In this document: positions 7,807-16,031 of the stretch, in pieces
Numbering within the stretch: the stretch's first letter is position 1
Layout: each line of letters opens with the position of its first letter
From: Tistrella bauzanensis
GTDB taxonomy: Bacteria; Pseudomonadota; Alphaproteobacteria; Tistrellales; Tistrellaceae
Length of the DNA stretch: 32,962 nucleotides
Direction of reading: 5' to 3'
Assembly: GCF_014636235.1 (NCBI RefSeq)
Contig: NZ_BMDZ01000060.1
Span: 1-32,962, forward strand
Translations under genes and position numbers: made by a program
The notes under the pieces: model-generated
Database searches by the model: none
Told to the model about the DNA's origin: nothing
What the model saw: the letters and a program-made list of their open reading frames with translations, nothing else

Positions 7807-9557
7807 ACCGCTTCTCCGTGGCGGTGCCCGCCGATGGTCCAACCCCGCGCCCGTTCATGGGCGCGCCACAGCCGGGCATAGAGCCCGCTCCGATCCAGCA
7901 GGGCCTCATGGCTGCCGGCCTCGACCAGCCGGCCATGATCGAGCACCAGGATGCGGTCGGCATCCCGGATGGTCGACAGGCGATGGGCCACCACGATCAC
8001 CGTGCGGTCATGCATCAGCGCTGCCAGCCCCGCCATCAGCGCGGCTTCATTCCCGGCATCGGCGAAGGCGGTCGGCTCGTCCAGCACCAGGATCGGCCGG
8101 TCGAGCAGCAGGGCACGGGCGATGGTGATCCGCTGCCGCTCCCCCCCTGACAGGAACACGCCGCGATCGCCCGCCCGCGTGTCATACCCCTGCGGCAGCC
8201 CGATGATGAACTCATGGGCGCGGGCGGCGCGGGCGGCATCGATCACCGCCGTCATCGGCGCGTCGGGCCGGCCCAGGCGGATGTTGTCGGCAATGCTGCC
8301 GGCGAACAGAAAGCTGTCCTGAAACACGAAGCCGACCAGTTCTGCCAGCCGGTCGGGCGGCAGATCGCGCAGGTCGACGCCGCCAATGGTGATCCGGCCG
8401 GCAGTGACGTCGTGGAAGCGGCAGAGCAGGGCTGCAATCGTGCTCTTGCCGGCCCCCGACGGGCCGACCAGGGCGGTGACGCTGCCGGCGGGGATAGTGA
8501 CGCTCAGATCCTCGATCACCGGCGGCTCGTCGGCGGCATAGCGGAAGCCCACATTCTGGAAGCACAGATCCAGCCCCTGCGGCACCGCCTGACTGGCGGG
8601 GTCGGGGACGGCCATGGCCGGCTCGGCCATTATCTCGGCGATGCGGGCGGCGGCGAGGCCGGCGCGGGCGACCATGTCGCGCAGCGCCATGGCCGGCATC
8701 ATCGCCTCGGCCATGCCGGTGCCGGTCAGCAAGGCCGCGAGCCACCGCCCCTGATCGTCGCCCGCCCCCGTCCACAGGCCCACGGCCAGCAGGGCGGCAA
8801 GCGTCGGCAGCGGCGCTAGGATGGCGAGCGAGGCCCGTGCCGCCAGCCCCGAGCGGCGATACCACAGCACCAGCATCGCAAGATAGGCATCCAGCGCCCG
8901 CTGATAGCGGCCGAAACTGGCATGGCCGCTGTCGAATGTGCGCACCACCGGCATGGCCTGCACGAACTCGATCACCGCCGCCGACACCCGCTCCCGCGCG
9001 GCATGATAGGCGCGGATCAGCGCGCCGCCGTCGCGCATGGCGACCGCCATCACCGCGATGCCGGCAGCCGCCACCGCCAGCGCCGCCGCGGCGAGACGCC
9101 AGTCGAGCGCGGCCAGCACCACCGCCGTCGCCGCCGGCATCACCACCGCGCGCGCATAGAGCGGTGTCGCGTCGGCGACGAAGACATGCAGCGCCTTCAC
9201 GTCATCCTGCATCACCTTGGCGATCGCGGCCGCGCCGACCTGCTGCACCCGGCCCATCGGCAGGGTGGCGACATGGGCCGCCAGCCGCCGGCGCAACAGC
9301 AGTTCCAGCCGGAAGGCCGCCCGGTGCGACTGGCCGAACGCCGCCAGCCTGAGCCCGATGGCCGCCAATGTGCAGCCGGCTGCCCCCCCGATCAGCAACC
9401 ATGGACCAGCGGCCGTCACGACCAGCAGCCGCGCCACCGCCGACGCGATCAGCACCAGCGACGCCAAGGCCAAAACCGCTGACAGGCCCGACAGTGCCAT
9501 GGCGACGCCGATACGGCCGCGCACCGGCGCCAGGATCGGCCAGGGAGCGGCACTCAT
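7803..9557 (-). CDS. ABC half-transporter of siderophore type (YbtP/IrtA-like)
   Basis: This 584-residue fused permease/ATPase is the likely heterodimer partner of the next gene. A six-helix membrane domain spans about residues 15-290. The ATPase domain has Walker A GPSGAGKS (365-372), signature LSGGERQR (469-476) and Walker B ILVLDE (489-494). The segment after Walker B reads PTAFADAGNEA, with AFAD where most exporters have ALD; this is typical of the YbtP/IrtA branch and argues for siderophore-linked function. Its ATG overlaps the stop of the MFS gene as ATGA, and its own stop overlaps the start of the next ABC gene, so translation is probably coupled through three genes. Confidence 0.86.
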   Translation of the reverse strand: MSAAPWPILAPVRGRIGVAMALSGLSAVLALASLVLIASAVARLLVVTAAGPWLLIGGAAGCTLAAIGLRLAAFGQSHRAAFRLELLLRRRLAAHVATLPMGRVQQVGAAAIAKVMQDDVKALHVFVADATPLYARAVVMPAATAVVLAALDWRLAAAALAVAAAGIAVMAVAMRDGGALIRAYHAARERVSAAVIEFVQAMPVVRTFDSGHASFGRYQRALDAYLAMLVLWYRRSGLAARASLAILAPLPTLAALLAVGLWTGAGDDQGRWLAALLTGTGMAEAMMPAMALRDMVARAGLAAARIAEIMAEPAMAVPDPASQAVPQGLDLCFQNVGFRYAADEPPVIEDLSVTIPAGSVTALVGPSGAGKSTIAALLCRFHDVTAGRITIGGVDLRDLPPDRLAELVGFVFQDSFLFAGSIADNIRLGRPDAPMTAVIDAARAARAHEFIIGLPQGYDTRAGDRGVFLSGGERQRITIARALLLDRPILVLDEPTAFADAGNEAALMAGLAALMHDRTVIVVAHRLSTIRDADRILVLDHGRLVEAGSHEALLDRSGLYARLWRAHERARGWTIGGHRHGEAV

Positions 9558-10852
9558 CGCCGCCTGCCCACCGGCTGGTCACCCACCAGATCGGCCTCAC
9601 CACCCTGGCGATACAGCACCAGACTGCCAAGCAGGGCCAGCAGGCCGGCGGCAATCGCGACCCACAATGCCGCCACCGGCCCCGCCGCCGCCGCGATCGC
9701 GGCCCCTGCGGAAATCGACCCCATGCCCATCGCGGCATGCAGCGTCGACTGCACGCTGTAATCGGTCGCCGGCCGTGCGGCCGAGGCACGGTCCATCATC
9801 ACCATCGCCATCACCGTGGCACCGGGATTGTAGAGCAGGAAATACAGGCAGACCGCCACCGCCGCCGCACTGGCCGGGGCCGTGCCCACAACCGGCAACG
9901 CCACCGCGGCGATGCCGGCAAGCTGGACGGCGGCAGCCATGATCAGCGCCCGCCGCCGGCCCATGCGCGTGGCGAGCCCTCCGGCCAGCAGGGCACCGGC
10001 GATGCCCGCGACCGGCCCCGCCAGATTGACCACCAGCCCGATCCGGTCCAGCGGCCAGCCGGCCGCGACCAGCGCCGGCATGATCAGGGCATAGGCCATC
10101 CCCGCCCCCACCGGCCAGATCAGCAGCAGGACACCCCAGCCCAGCGCCCCGCCACGCGCACCTGCCCGACTGAGCCTTGCCAGCCGCGCCCGCCAGGGCA
10201 GCCCGGCGGCCACGACCAGGGCGGCATCCGGTTCGCGGAACAGCGCAAGCTGGATCAGGCTGATGGCGGTGACGCCGGCAAGCAGGGCCATTGCCCCCAC
10301 CCAGCCCAGATACGGATAGAGCACCAGCACGCCGCCGGCGCCGAGCATGGTGCCGAGCAGCCCGCCCGAAATCTGCAGCGCATTGCCGGGGCCGCGCGCG
10401 CCCGGCGGCAGCAGCCGGCAGGCAAGCCCATCCGCCGCCACATCCTGCGTGGCCGAGAGCAGGGCGAGCGCCAGACACAGGCCATAGACCACGGGAAAAT
10501 CGGCGAGCGGGTCGAAGCCGGCCATCACCACCAGCACCGCGACCATGCCCGTCTGCGAGACCATGGCCCAGCCGCGGTAATGCCCGGCGCGTCCCAGCCG
10601 CCAGCGGTCGATCACCGGCGCCCAGAGCAGCTTGAGCGGCCAGACCAGCCCCAGCATATAGACCAGGGTCAACCGGTCTGCATCGGCGCCGCCATCGGCG
10701 AGAATGGCGATCAGCGCCGCCACGAAGAACATCAGCGCCAGCGTCTGAGTGGTGTAGAGACTGGCGAGCAACAGCCGCACGCGCCCGCCGACACGATCGG
10801 AGGGCACGGCGGCGGGTGCGGCGGCAGGCATGACAGGATCGGTCCGGATCAT
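9554..10852 (-). CDS. MFS permease, RhtX/FptX/YbtX-like
   Basis: This 432-residue protein has about 12 hydrophobic helices. The segment ending LVWPLKLLWAPVIDRWRLGR in the N-terminal half matches the RhtX/FptX and AmpG branch of the major facilitator superfamily, where members import ferric siderophores or muropeptides across the inner membrane. Its place between a TonB-dependent receptor and a YbtPQ-like ABC pair favours a siderophore role, like YbtX or FptX. The start at 10852 has GAGG just upstream, overlapping the receptor stop, with a gap of 7 bp. A longer frame to 10945 would overlap the receptor gene and is Arg/Pro-rich, so it was rejected. Function as an exporter remains possible. Confidence 0.82.
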   Translation of the reverse strand: MIRTDPVMPAAAPAAVPSDRVGGRVRLLLASLYTTQTLALMFFVAALIAILADGGADADRLTLVYMLGLVWPLKLLWAPVIDRWRLGRAGHYRGWAMVSQTGMVAVLVVMAGFDPLADFPVVYGLCLALALLSATQDVAADGLACRLLPPGARGPGNALQISGGLLGTMLGAGGVLVLYPYLGWVGAMALLAGVTAISLIQLALFREPDAALVVAAGLPWRARLARLSRAGARGGALGWGVLLLIWPVGAGMAYALIMPALVAAGWPLDRIGLVVNLAGPVAGIAGALLAGGLATRMGRRRALIMAAAVQLAGIAAVALPVVGTAPASAAAVAVCLYFLLYNPGATVMAMVMMDRASAARPATDYSVQSTLHAAMGMGSISAGAAIAAAAGPVAALWVAIAAGLLALLGSLVLYRQGGEADLVGDQPVGRRR

Positions 10853-10859
10853 GTCGCCC

Positions 10860-13025
10860 TCAGAACTGCCAGGCCATGCCGACGCCGACCGTGCGGCCAC
10901 GGGCCGGCGCGCCATAGGCGGTGGCGGGGGCCGCGAAATAGCCATAGAGGTCGCGGGTCTCGTCGAGCAGGTTGTCGCCCCACAGATAGACCTCGGCGCC
11001 GCCGCTCATCACACCCAGATGCAGATCGATCTCGTCATAGGCGGCAAGGTCGAAGCTGTTCTGCGGATCGGCGGTGCGCGCGCCGACATGGGTATAATCG
11101 GCACGGACATTCAGCGCCGGCTGGGGCAGGTTGCCGAACCGGACCGGCAGATCGTGGATCCAGGCGACCGAGAACCGACCCGCCCAGCGCGGCACGTCGG
11201 GCACCCGGTTGCCGGCGCGGACATCGCCCGCCCCAAGACCGATCAGATTGGTGCGGATCTCGGTGTCGATGAGGGTGAGCCCGCCCGACAGGGTCAGTTC
11301 CTCGCCGATCCGCCAACTGGCCTCGATCTCGGCGCCCTGGCTGCGGGTGTCGGCATTGACCGCGTTGGTCACATAGGTGGCAGGGTCATAGCTCAGCAGA
11401 TGGTTGTTCTTCACGTCGTTGAAGAACAGGGCGGCCGAGGCCTGGAACCGGCGGTCGGCGCTCTCGGTCTTCACCCCCGCCTCGATGCTGCGGTTGACCG
11501 CCGGCTTGTAAGGCACGCTGTCGGCCGGCTGGGTGGAATAATCGCTGAACCCGCCGGGATTGTAGCCACGCGAGGCCAGGGCATAGATCGTGGTCTCGGG
11601 CGTCACCGCGTAAGACAGGCCAAGCCGGCCGGTGGTATAGGCGTCGCTGAGGTCGCGGGCATCGGTCACCGCCGTGCCGCCGCCACGATAGGTGGCGTCA
11701 TAGGTCTTCTCTTCCCAGGCCTGACGCAGCCCGGCGGTCAGCTTCAGGCGCGGCGCCACCGGCACCGTCGCCTCGCCATAGACGGCATAGCGACGGGTGG
11801 TGAAATCGCGCTCTGAGGCACTGCCGGTGCCATAGGTGTTGCGCGGGGTGTCATAGGACCGGTCGGCATGGTACAGATTGACGCCGGCAACCCAGAAGAT
11901 GTCGGCATCCGGCAGCGAGGACAGCCGGATGTCCTGGGCCAGCACGGTTTCCTCGGAGGTGTCGACGATCCAGTACTCGCCGCCCCGGCCGGTGGCTGCC
12001 TGGATCAGCCGGTCATAGGCGACCAGCCCGGTGAAATCGGCCCGGGCGACCGAGGTCGTGGCGGTGAGCCGGGCATCCTGAAAATCATGGCCGATCTCCA
12101 GCGCATAGCGCTCCATGGTCTTCTCGTTGTCGTCGAACAGACCCGGCGTCAGATCGTTGACCGGCGGGTCGCGATAGGGCATCAGCACCAGAAGATTGGT
12201 CAATGCCTTGACCTGCTGGCGCTCGGCGGTGGCAAGCACGCTGGTGCCGTCGAAATCCTCCCACAACAGGCTGCCGCGAAAGGCCAGATCGGTGGGCTCG
12301 CTCAACGGGTCTCCGGTCCGCAGATTGTCCACCCACAGATCCGATCCGGAATGGCGCAGGGCAATGCGGCCGCTCAGGTTTTCGGTCAGCGCCCCGCCGA
12401 CGGCGCCTTCGATCAGGCGCTGGTTCTCCTGACCGTACTCGCCGCGCAGATACCCTTCCAGATGCCGGGTCGGACGGCGGGTGGTGATGTTGATCGCCCC
12501 GGCCTCGCCATTGCCGCCGAACAGCGTGCCTTGCGGGCCTTTCAGCACCTCGACCCGCTCGACATCCAGCGTGCCCAGCCCGGAATAATGCGGGGTCAGC
12601 GCGGTGCCGTCGATGTTCAGCACCACCGAGGCGTCGTCCATGCTCATCTGATAGAGCGCGCCGACGCCACGGATCGACAGATTGTACAGATTGGGCCCGC
12701 CCGAGGAATTGACCGACACGCCCGGTGTCGCCCGCAACACGTCCTCGATCGTGTTCAGGCGGCGCGCCTCGATCTCGTCGCCTGAGACCACCGTCAGACC
12801 GAAGGGCACATCCTTGGCGCCCTCCTCGGCCCGGCGCGCGGTCACGGTCATCGGCGCCAGTTCGGTCGCGGCGGCGGCATCCGTCGCGGCGGCCTCGTCG
12901 GCGCGGCCGGCCAGCGGGACAGTCGCGACCGCAAGGGCGGCAAGGGCGGCAAGAACCGCAAGAGGTATGGCGGTGGAAGCCGGCCCCGCCCCCCGGGGCG
13001 GACGCGGCGGCAGATCAGTCATCAT
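10860..13025 (-). CDS. TonB-dependent siderophore receptor
   Basis: This 721-residue outer-membrane receptor begins with a signal peptide (hydrophobic core about residues 18-40, likely cut near GRADEA). A TonB-box-like MTVTARR follows at 59-65, then the plug domain (about 72-185, with SIRGVGALYQ and VERVEVLKGPQGTLFGG), and a 22-strand-type barrel ending in the terminal Phe of GMAWQF. No N-terminal signalling (STN) domain is present, so it is not of the FecA transducer type. The ATG at 13025 has GGGA about 12 bases upstream; a second ATG follows at once. It heads a probable four-gene uptake operon and diverges from an AraC regulator, like fyuA/ybtA or fptA/pchR. The ligand cannot be read from the sequence. 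Confidence 0.92.
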   Translation of the reverse strand: MMTDLPPRPPRGAGPASTAIPLAVLAALAALAVATVPLAGRADEAAATDAAAATELAPMTVTARRAEEGAKDVPFGLTVVSGDEIEARRLNTIEDVLRATPGVSVNSSGGPNLYNLSIRGVGALYQMSMDDASVVLNIDGTALTPHYSGLGTLDVERVEVLKGPQGTLFGGNGEAGAINITTRRPTRHLEGYLRGEYGQENQRLIEGAVGGALTENLSGRIALRHSGSDLWVDNLRTGDPLSEPTDLAFRGSLLWEDFDGTSVLATAERQQVKALTNLLVLMPYRDPPVNDLTPGLFDDNEKTMERYALEIGHDFQDARLTATTSVARADFTGLVAYDRLIQAATGRGGEYWIVDTSEETVLAQDIRLSSLPDADIFWVAGVNLYHADRSYDTPRNTYGTGSASERDFTTRRYAVYGEATVPVAPRLKLTAGLRQAWEEKTYDATYRGGGTAVTDARDLSDAYTTGRLGLSYAVTPETTIYALASRGYNPGGFSDYSTQPADSVPYKPAVNRSIEAGVKTESADRRFQASAALFFNDVKNNHLLSYDPATYVTNAVNADTRSQGAEIEASWRIGEELTLSGGLTLIDTEIRTNLIGLGAGDVRAGNRVPDVPRWAGRFSVAWIHDLPVRFGNLPQPALNVRADYTHVGARTADPQNSFDLAAYDEIDLHLGVMSGGAEVYLWGDNLLDETRDLYGYFAAPATAYGAPARGRTVGVGMAWQF

Positions 13026-13042
13026 GGAATACGTCCCGGCAT

Positions 13043-13077
13043 TGGCGGCTGGCGGTTGGCGGCTGGCGGCTGGCGGC
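13043..13077. repeat. Five tandem heptamers in the receptor leader
   Basis: Five consecutive 7-bp units, TGGCGGC with one unit TGGCGGT, run from 13043 to 13077. They lie 18 to 52 bp upstream of the receptor start codon, inside its promoter/5' leader. Copy-number change by slipped-strand mispairing would alter the distance between upstream operators and the start codon, without touching the protein. Confidence 0.85.
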
Positions 13078-13091
13078 CGCATGCATGCGGC
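13076..13091. promoter_or_regulatory. 16-bp perfect palindrome in the receptor/AraC gap
   Basis: GCCGCATGCATGCGGC is its own reverse complement over 16 bp. It lies between the heptamer tract and the Fur-like site, in the gap between the divergent receptor and AraC genes. It is a candidate operator, but the protein that binds it is unknown, and AraC proteins usually bind direct rather than inverted sites. Confidence 0.4.
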
Positions 13092-13099
13092 GGTGTCGA

Positions 13100-13129
13100 T
13101 TGCACCACGCTGTGTTTCATGATGATAAT
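13100..13129 (+). promoter_or_regulatory. Candidate promoter of the AraC regulator gene
   Basis: TTGCAC (13100-13105) and GATAAT (13124-13129) are separated by 18 bp and lie 58 bp before the AraC gene start. The -10 overlaps the left edge of the Fur-like palindrome at 13127-13145, which would suit iron repression of the regulator. Confidence 0.5.
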
Positions 13130-13145
13130 GCGTTGCAATCGCATT
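13127..13145. promoter_or_regulatory. Fur-like palindrome
   Basis: AATGCGTTGCAATCGCATT is a 19-bp element with perfect 6-bp arms AATGCG/CGCATT around a 7-bp centre, preceded by GATGAT. It resembles Fur-box variants with AATGCG/CGCATT arms, but it does not match the classical GATAATGATAATCATTATC throughout. Position between a siderophore receptor and its AraC regulator, overlapping a -10, supports the idea. Confidence 0.5.
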
Positions 13146-13186
13146 TCCGCCCGGATCCGGTCCATCTCCACCCGAATCGAACGCCC

Positions 13187-14191
13187 ATGGCCACCAGACA
13201 CCCGTTCCCTGCCACGACCGCCCCGCCCGGCGCCCAACCCGGCGAGATCCCGGTGTCGCGGCTGATTGCCGGCTGCGCCCCAACGCCCGGCGCTGCTGAC
13301 TGGCAGGTCACCCGGCTGGTGCTGGAAGACGGGGTGGAGGCGGTGCACTGGTTCGGCCAGTTCGACCGCGAGACCTGTTTCGCGCTGCACGACGACAGCA
13401 ATCGGGTGCATTTCAGCTTCACCGGCCGGCTCGACGGCGCCGCGCGCTGCTGCTTCCACGACGGCCATGGCCGGAGGGACCACGACATCCGCGCCGATGC
13501 CGGCTGCATCAGCTTCGGCCGCGGCCATCACGGCAGCTATCATCAGCGGGGCACGCTTGAGAATGTCACCGTGATGGTCCGCCCCGACATTCTGCGGAGC
13601 TGGGACGGCATGCTCGATCCGGCGCTCGACCGGGCGCTCACGGCCGAACGCTGTTTCCTGGACGGCCACCGTGGCCGCGATCTCGCCGACACCGCCCATG
13701 GCCTGGGCCGGGCCTTGCGGGCCGCCGGCGATGCGGCACTCGGCACCGGGACGCCGGCCCGGCCATCGGCAACCCGCCATCCACTGTGGTTCCGCGCCCA
13801 GGGGCTGGCGCTGGTCGGCTTGTTTCTGGACGCCCGCCGCGCGGTTCCGGCCGCCCCGCCCTCGTCATCGGGCGACCGGCTGCGCCTGCGCCGGGCCCGC
13901 GATCTGCTGCTGGCCGACCTGTCGGAACCACCGGGGCTGCCGGCGCTCGCCCGCGCCACCGGCATGAGCGTGACCCGGCTGGAACGGGGCTTCCGCCAGC
14001 TTTTCGGCGCCAGCGTCTATGGCCTGTTCCAACAGGAACGCATGGCCGATGCCCGGCGCCGCCTGCTCGACGGCGGCGAGAACGTCACCCGGATCGCGGT
14101 CGAGCTTGGCTATACCAACACCAGCCATTTCGCCGCCGCCTTCCGCAAGCAATACGGCGTGAACCCCTCGGCCCTGAAGCGTCGCGGCTGA
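13187..14191 (+). CDS. AraC-family regulator (PchR/YbtA type)
   Basis: This 334-residue transcription factor has a ligand-sensing N-terminal part and a C-terminal AraC DNA-binding domain. The two helix-turn-helix units are at about 252-273 (PALARATGMSVTRLERGFRQ) and 300-324, ending in the signature segment GYTNTSHFAAAFRKQYGVNP. The size and the short N-terminal domain with RVHFSFTGRLDG fit PchR/YbtA-like regulators that activate a divergent ferric-siderophore receptor when the siderophore is present. The ATG at 13187 lies close after the candidate promoter; the frame stays open upstream through the receptor gene, but that part is a shadow. It is transcribed away from the receptor. Confidence 0.88.
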   Translation: MATRHPFPATTAPPGAQPGEIPVSRLIAGCAPTPGAADWQVTRLVLEDGVEAVHWFGQFDRETCFALHDDSNRVHFSFTGRLDGAARCCFHDGHGRRDHDIRADAGCISFGRGHHGSYHQRGTLENVTVMVRPDILRSWDGMLDPALDRALTAERCFLDGHRGRDLADTAHGLGRALRAAGDAALGTGTPARPSATRHPLWFRAQGLALVGLFLDARRAVPAAPPSSSGDRLRLRRARDLLLADLSEPPGLPALARATGMSVTRLERGFRQLFGASVYGLFQQERMADARRRLLDGGENVTRIAVELGYTNTSHFAAAFRKQYGVNPSALKRRG

Positions 14192-14263
14192 CGGCCATGG
14201 CCCGCATGCAGACGGTGCTTGCGCCGTCATGACATCTCGGCTAATGTCCGCGCCGTCCCGAGC

Positions 14264-14353
<90 letters not shown>

Positions 14354-14418
14354 TTCGCCTGAGACCACCCCCGATGTGCTTGCCACACCCGGTGTAACAG
14401 GCGACGAGCACGACTTCG

Positions 14419-14453
14419 AACGGCCCGATGCCTTACGGTATCGGGCCGTTTTC
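14419..14453 (+). terminator. Terminator after tRNA-Ser
   Basis: AACGGCCCGATGCC and GGTATCGGGCCGTT form a stem of about 14 bp with one G-U pair and a TTAC loop, followed by TT and C. It lies 65 bp after the tRNA CCA end and has the form of an intrinsic terminator. Confidence 0.8.
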
Positions 14454-14500
14454 GTGTGCGGCGGGCGGATGACTGCGGCGGCGGATGACCGCCCCCGATC

Positions 14501-14514
14501 TTGACCAGGGTCAA
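14501..14514. promoter_or_regulatory. FNR/FixK-type binding site
   Basis: TTGACCAGGGTCAA has perfect TTGAC/GTCAA arms around a 4-base centre. It fits the FNR/FixK/DNR pattern TTGAY-N4-RTCAA used for oxygen or nitric-oxide control in alphaproteobacteria. It lies 67 bp before the ferric-reductase-like start codon, a distance compatible with class II activation. Confidence 0.72.
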
Positions 14515-14581
14515 TGCCTCTGGCCGGCATCGGCCATACCGTGTGGCACAAGGCAATGCCGCACAATGATCGGCCGACACG

Positions 14582-15964
14582 ATGCAGACGATCAGACGCG
14601 CGTTCTGGGGAGCGTTGATCACCCTGACAGGGCTATGGCTGATCGGACATCCACAGATCTTCCAGCCGGCGGGTTTCTTCGCGCGCCGGGCCAGCTTGGT
14701 TCAGTTTACAGGCGTGCTCGCGATGGCCGCGATGAGCCTGGCGATGCTTCTGGCCTTGCGGCCGCGCTGGCCCGAACGCTGGCTGGGCGGGCTGGACAAG
14801 ATGTATCGGCTGCACAAATGGCTGGGCATCGCCGCGCTGGTGGCGGCGATCATCCACTGGCTGTGGAGCAAGGGCCCGAAATGGGCGGTCGGCTGGGGCC
14901 TGATCGGGCGGCCGGCACGCGGCGAGAGACCGCCGCTGGCGAACCCGGTCGAGCAGGTGTTCATGACCTTGCGCGGCGCCGCGGAAGGTATTGGCGAATG
15001 GGCCTTTTATGCCGCGGTGCTGCTGATCGCGCTGGCGCTGATCAAGGCCGTCCCCTACCGACTGTTCTACAAGACCCACCGCCTGCTCGCCGTCGTCTAT
15101 CTGCTGCTGGTGTTCCACGCGGTCGTGCTGATGGCCTTCGACGACTGGATGTCGCCCGTGGGGCTGGTGATGGCCTGTCTTCTCGCCGGTGGCAGCTATG
15201 CGGCGGTGATCGTTCTGCTGCGTCGCGTCGGCGCCGGACGTCGGGTCCAGGGCCGGATTGCAGCCCTTCAGTATTATCCCGGCGTGACAGCGCTCGATAT
15301 CGAGATCGCAGTGCCACAGGGCTGGCCCGGTCACCGGCCCGGCCAGTTCGCCTTCGCCACCTCGGACCCGTCCGAGGGCCCGCATCCCTATACCATCGCC
15401 TCGGCTTGGAACGATCAGGACCGGCATGATCTGGGCCGGCATGATCAGGACCGGCACATCCGCTTCATTGCCAAGGCACTGGGCGACCACACCAGCCGCC
15501 TGCGCGACAAGCTGCGGGTCGGGCAGGCGGTGACGATCGAGGGGCCCTATGGCTGCTTCGACCTTGCAGGCGGCCATCCCCGGCAGATCTGGATCGGCGG
15601 CGGCATCGGCATCACGCCGTTCATCGCCGGGATGAAGGCGATCGCGCTGCAACGCGCGGCGGCGCCGGACCGGCCCCGGCCGGTGATCGACCTGTTCCAC
15701 CCGACCGCCGACCATGACGCCGAGGCCATCGGCAAGCTGACCGCCGATGCCGAGGCGGCAGGCATCCGACTGCATGTTCTGATCGACAGCCGCGACGGAC
15801 GGCTGACGGGAGAGCGCATCCGGGCGGCGGTGCCCGACTGGCGTGCGGCGGAGATCTGGTTCTGCGGCCCCGCCGCCTTCGGCGAGGCGCTGCGGCGGGA
15901 TTTCAAGGCCCGGGGCTTCCCCGTGGCCCGGCGGTTCCATCAGGAACTGTTCGAGATGAGATAG
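14582..15964 (+). CDS. Ferric-reductase-like flavocytochrome
   Basis: This 460-residue membrane protein combines a ferric-reductase-like heme domain with an FAD/NAD(P)H reductase domain. The transmembrane part carries two His pairs suited to bis-His heme: His78/His92 (LHKWLG...IIHWLW) and His166/His179 (THRLLA...VFHAVVL). Next come the FAD site (RPGQFAFA and HPYTIAS), the NAD(P)H site IGGGIGITP and the family C terminus FHQELFEMR. It should move electrons from cytosolic NAD(P)H to an acceptor, perhaps ferric chelates, at the membrane. An FNR/FixK-like box precedes it. An in-frame 15-bp tandem repeat adds residues 277-291 near the flavin site. Metal-reductase function is inferred; NOX-like or other acceptors are possible. 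Confidence 0.85.
   Translation: MQTIRRAFWGALITLTGLWLIGHPQIFQPAGFFARRASLVQFTGVLAMAAMSLAMLLALRPRWPERWLGGLDKMYRLHKWLGIAALVAAIIHWLWSKGPKWAVGWGLIGRPARGERPPLANPVEQVFMTLRGAAEGIGEWAFYAAVLLIALALIKAVPYRLFYKTHRLLAVVYLLLVFHAVVLMAFDDWMSPVGLVMACLLAGGSYAAVIVLLRRVGAGRRVQGRIAALQYYPGVTALDIEIAVPQGWPGHRPGQFAFATSDPSEGPHPYTIASAWNDQDRHDLGRHDQDRHIRFIAKALGDHTSRLRDKLRVGQAVTIEGPYGCFDLAGGHPRQIWIGGGIGITPFIAGMKAIALQRAAAPDRPRPVIDLFHPTADHDAEAIGKLTADAEAAGIRLHVLIDSRDGRLTGERIRAAVPDWRAAEIWFCGPAAFGEALRRDFKARGFPVARRFHQELFEMR
15410..15454 (+). repeat. Three in-frame 15-bp tandem repeats
   Basis: Three 15-bp units, two of them catgatcwggrccgg-like and the first beginning aacgatc, run from 15410 to 15454. They encode NDQDR, HDLGR and HDQDR at residues 277-291 of the ferric-reductase-like protein, next to the flavin-contact motif HPYTIAS. 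Being in frame, expansion or loss keeps the protein intact. Confidence 0.8.
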
Positions 15965-16031
15965 GCGGGCACGGCTTTCCGTGGGGTGGGTCCGCCATGC
16001 GCGTGACGCGCCGGATCAAACGTCGGCAGAA

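Noticed and set aside
5632-7881. A 749-codon frame on the plus strand across sdhB and the ABC gene
   Set aside because: It overlaps real genes on the other strand or frame, and the product is low-complexity and His/Gln/Arg-rich, as expected of a high-GC shadow frame.
6016-9557. ABC pair as a multidrug or lipid exporter
   Set aside because: The fold allows it, but the AFAD segment, the heterodimer layout and linkage to a TonB receptor and AraC gene favour siderophore uptake.
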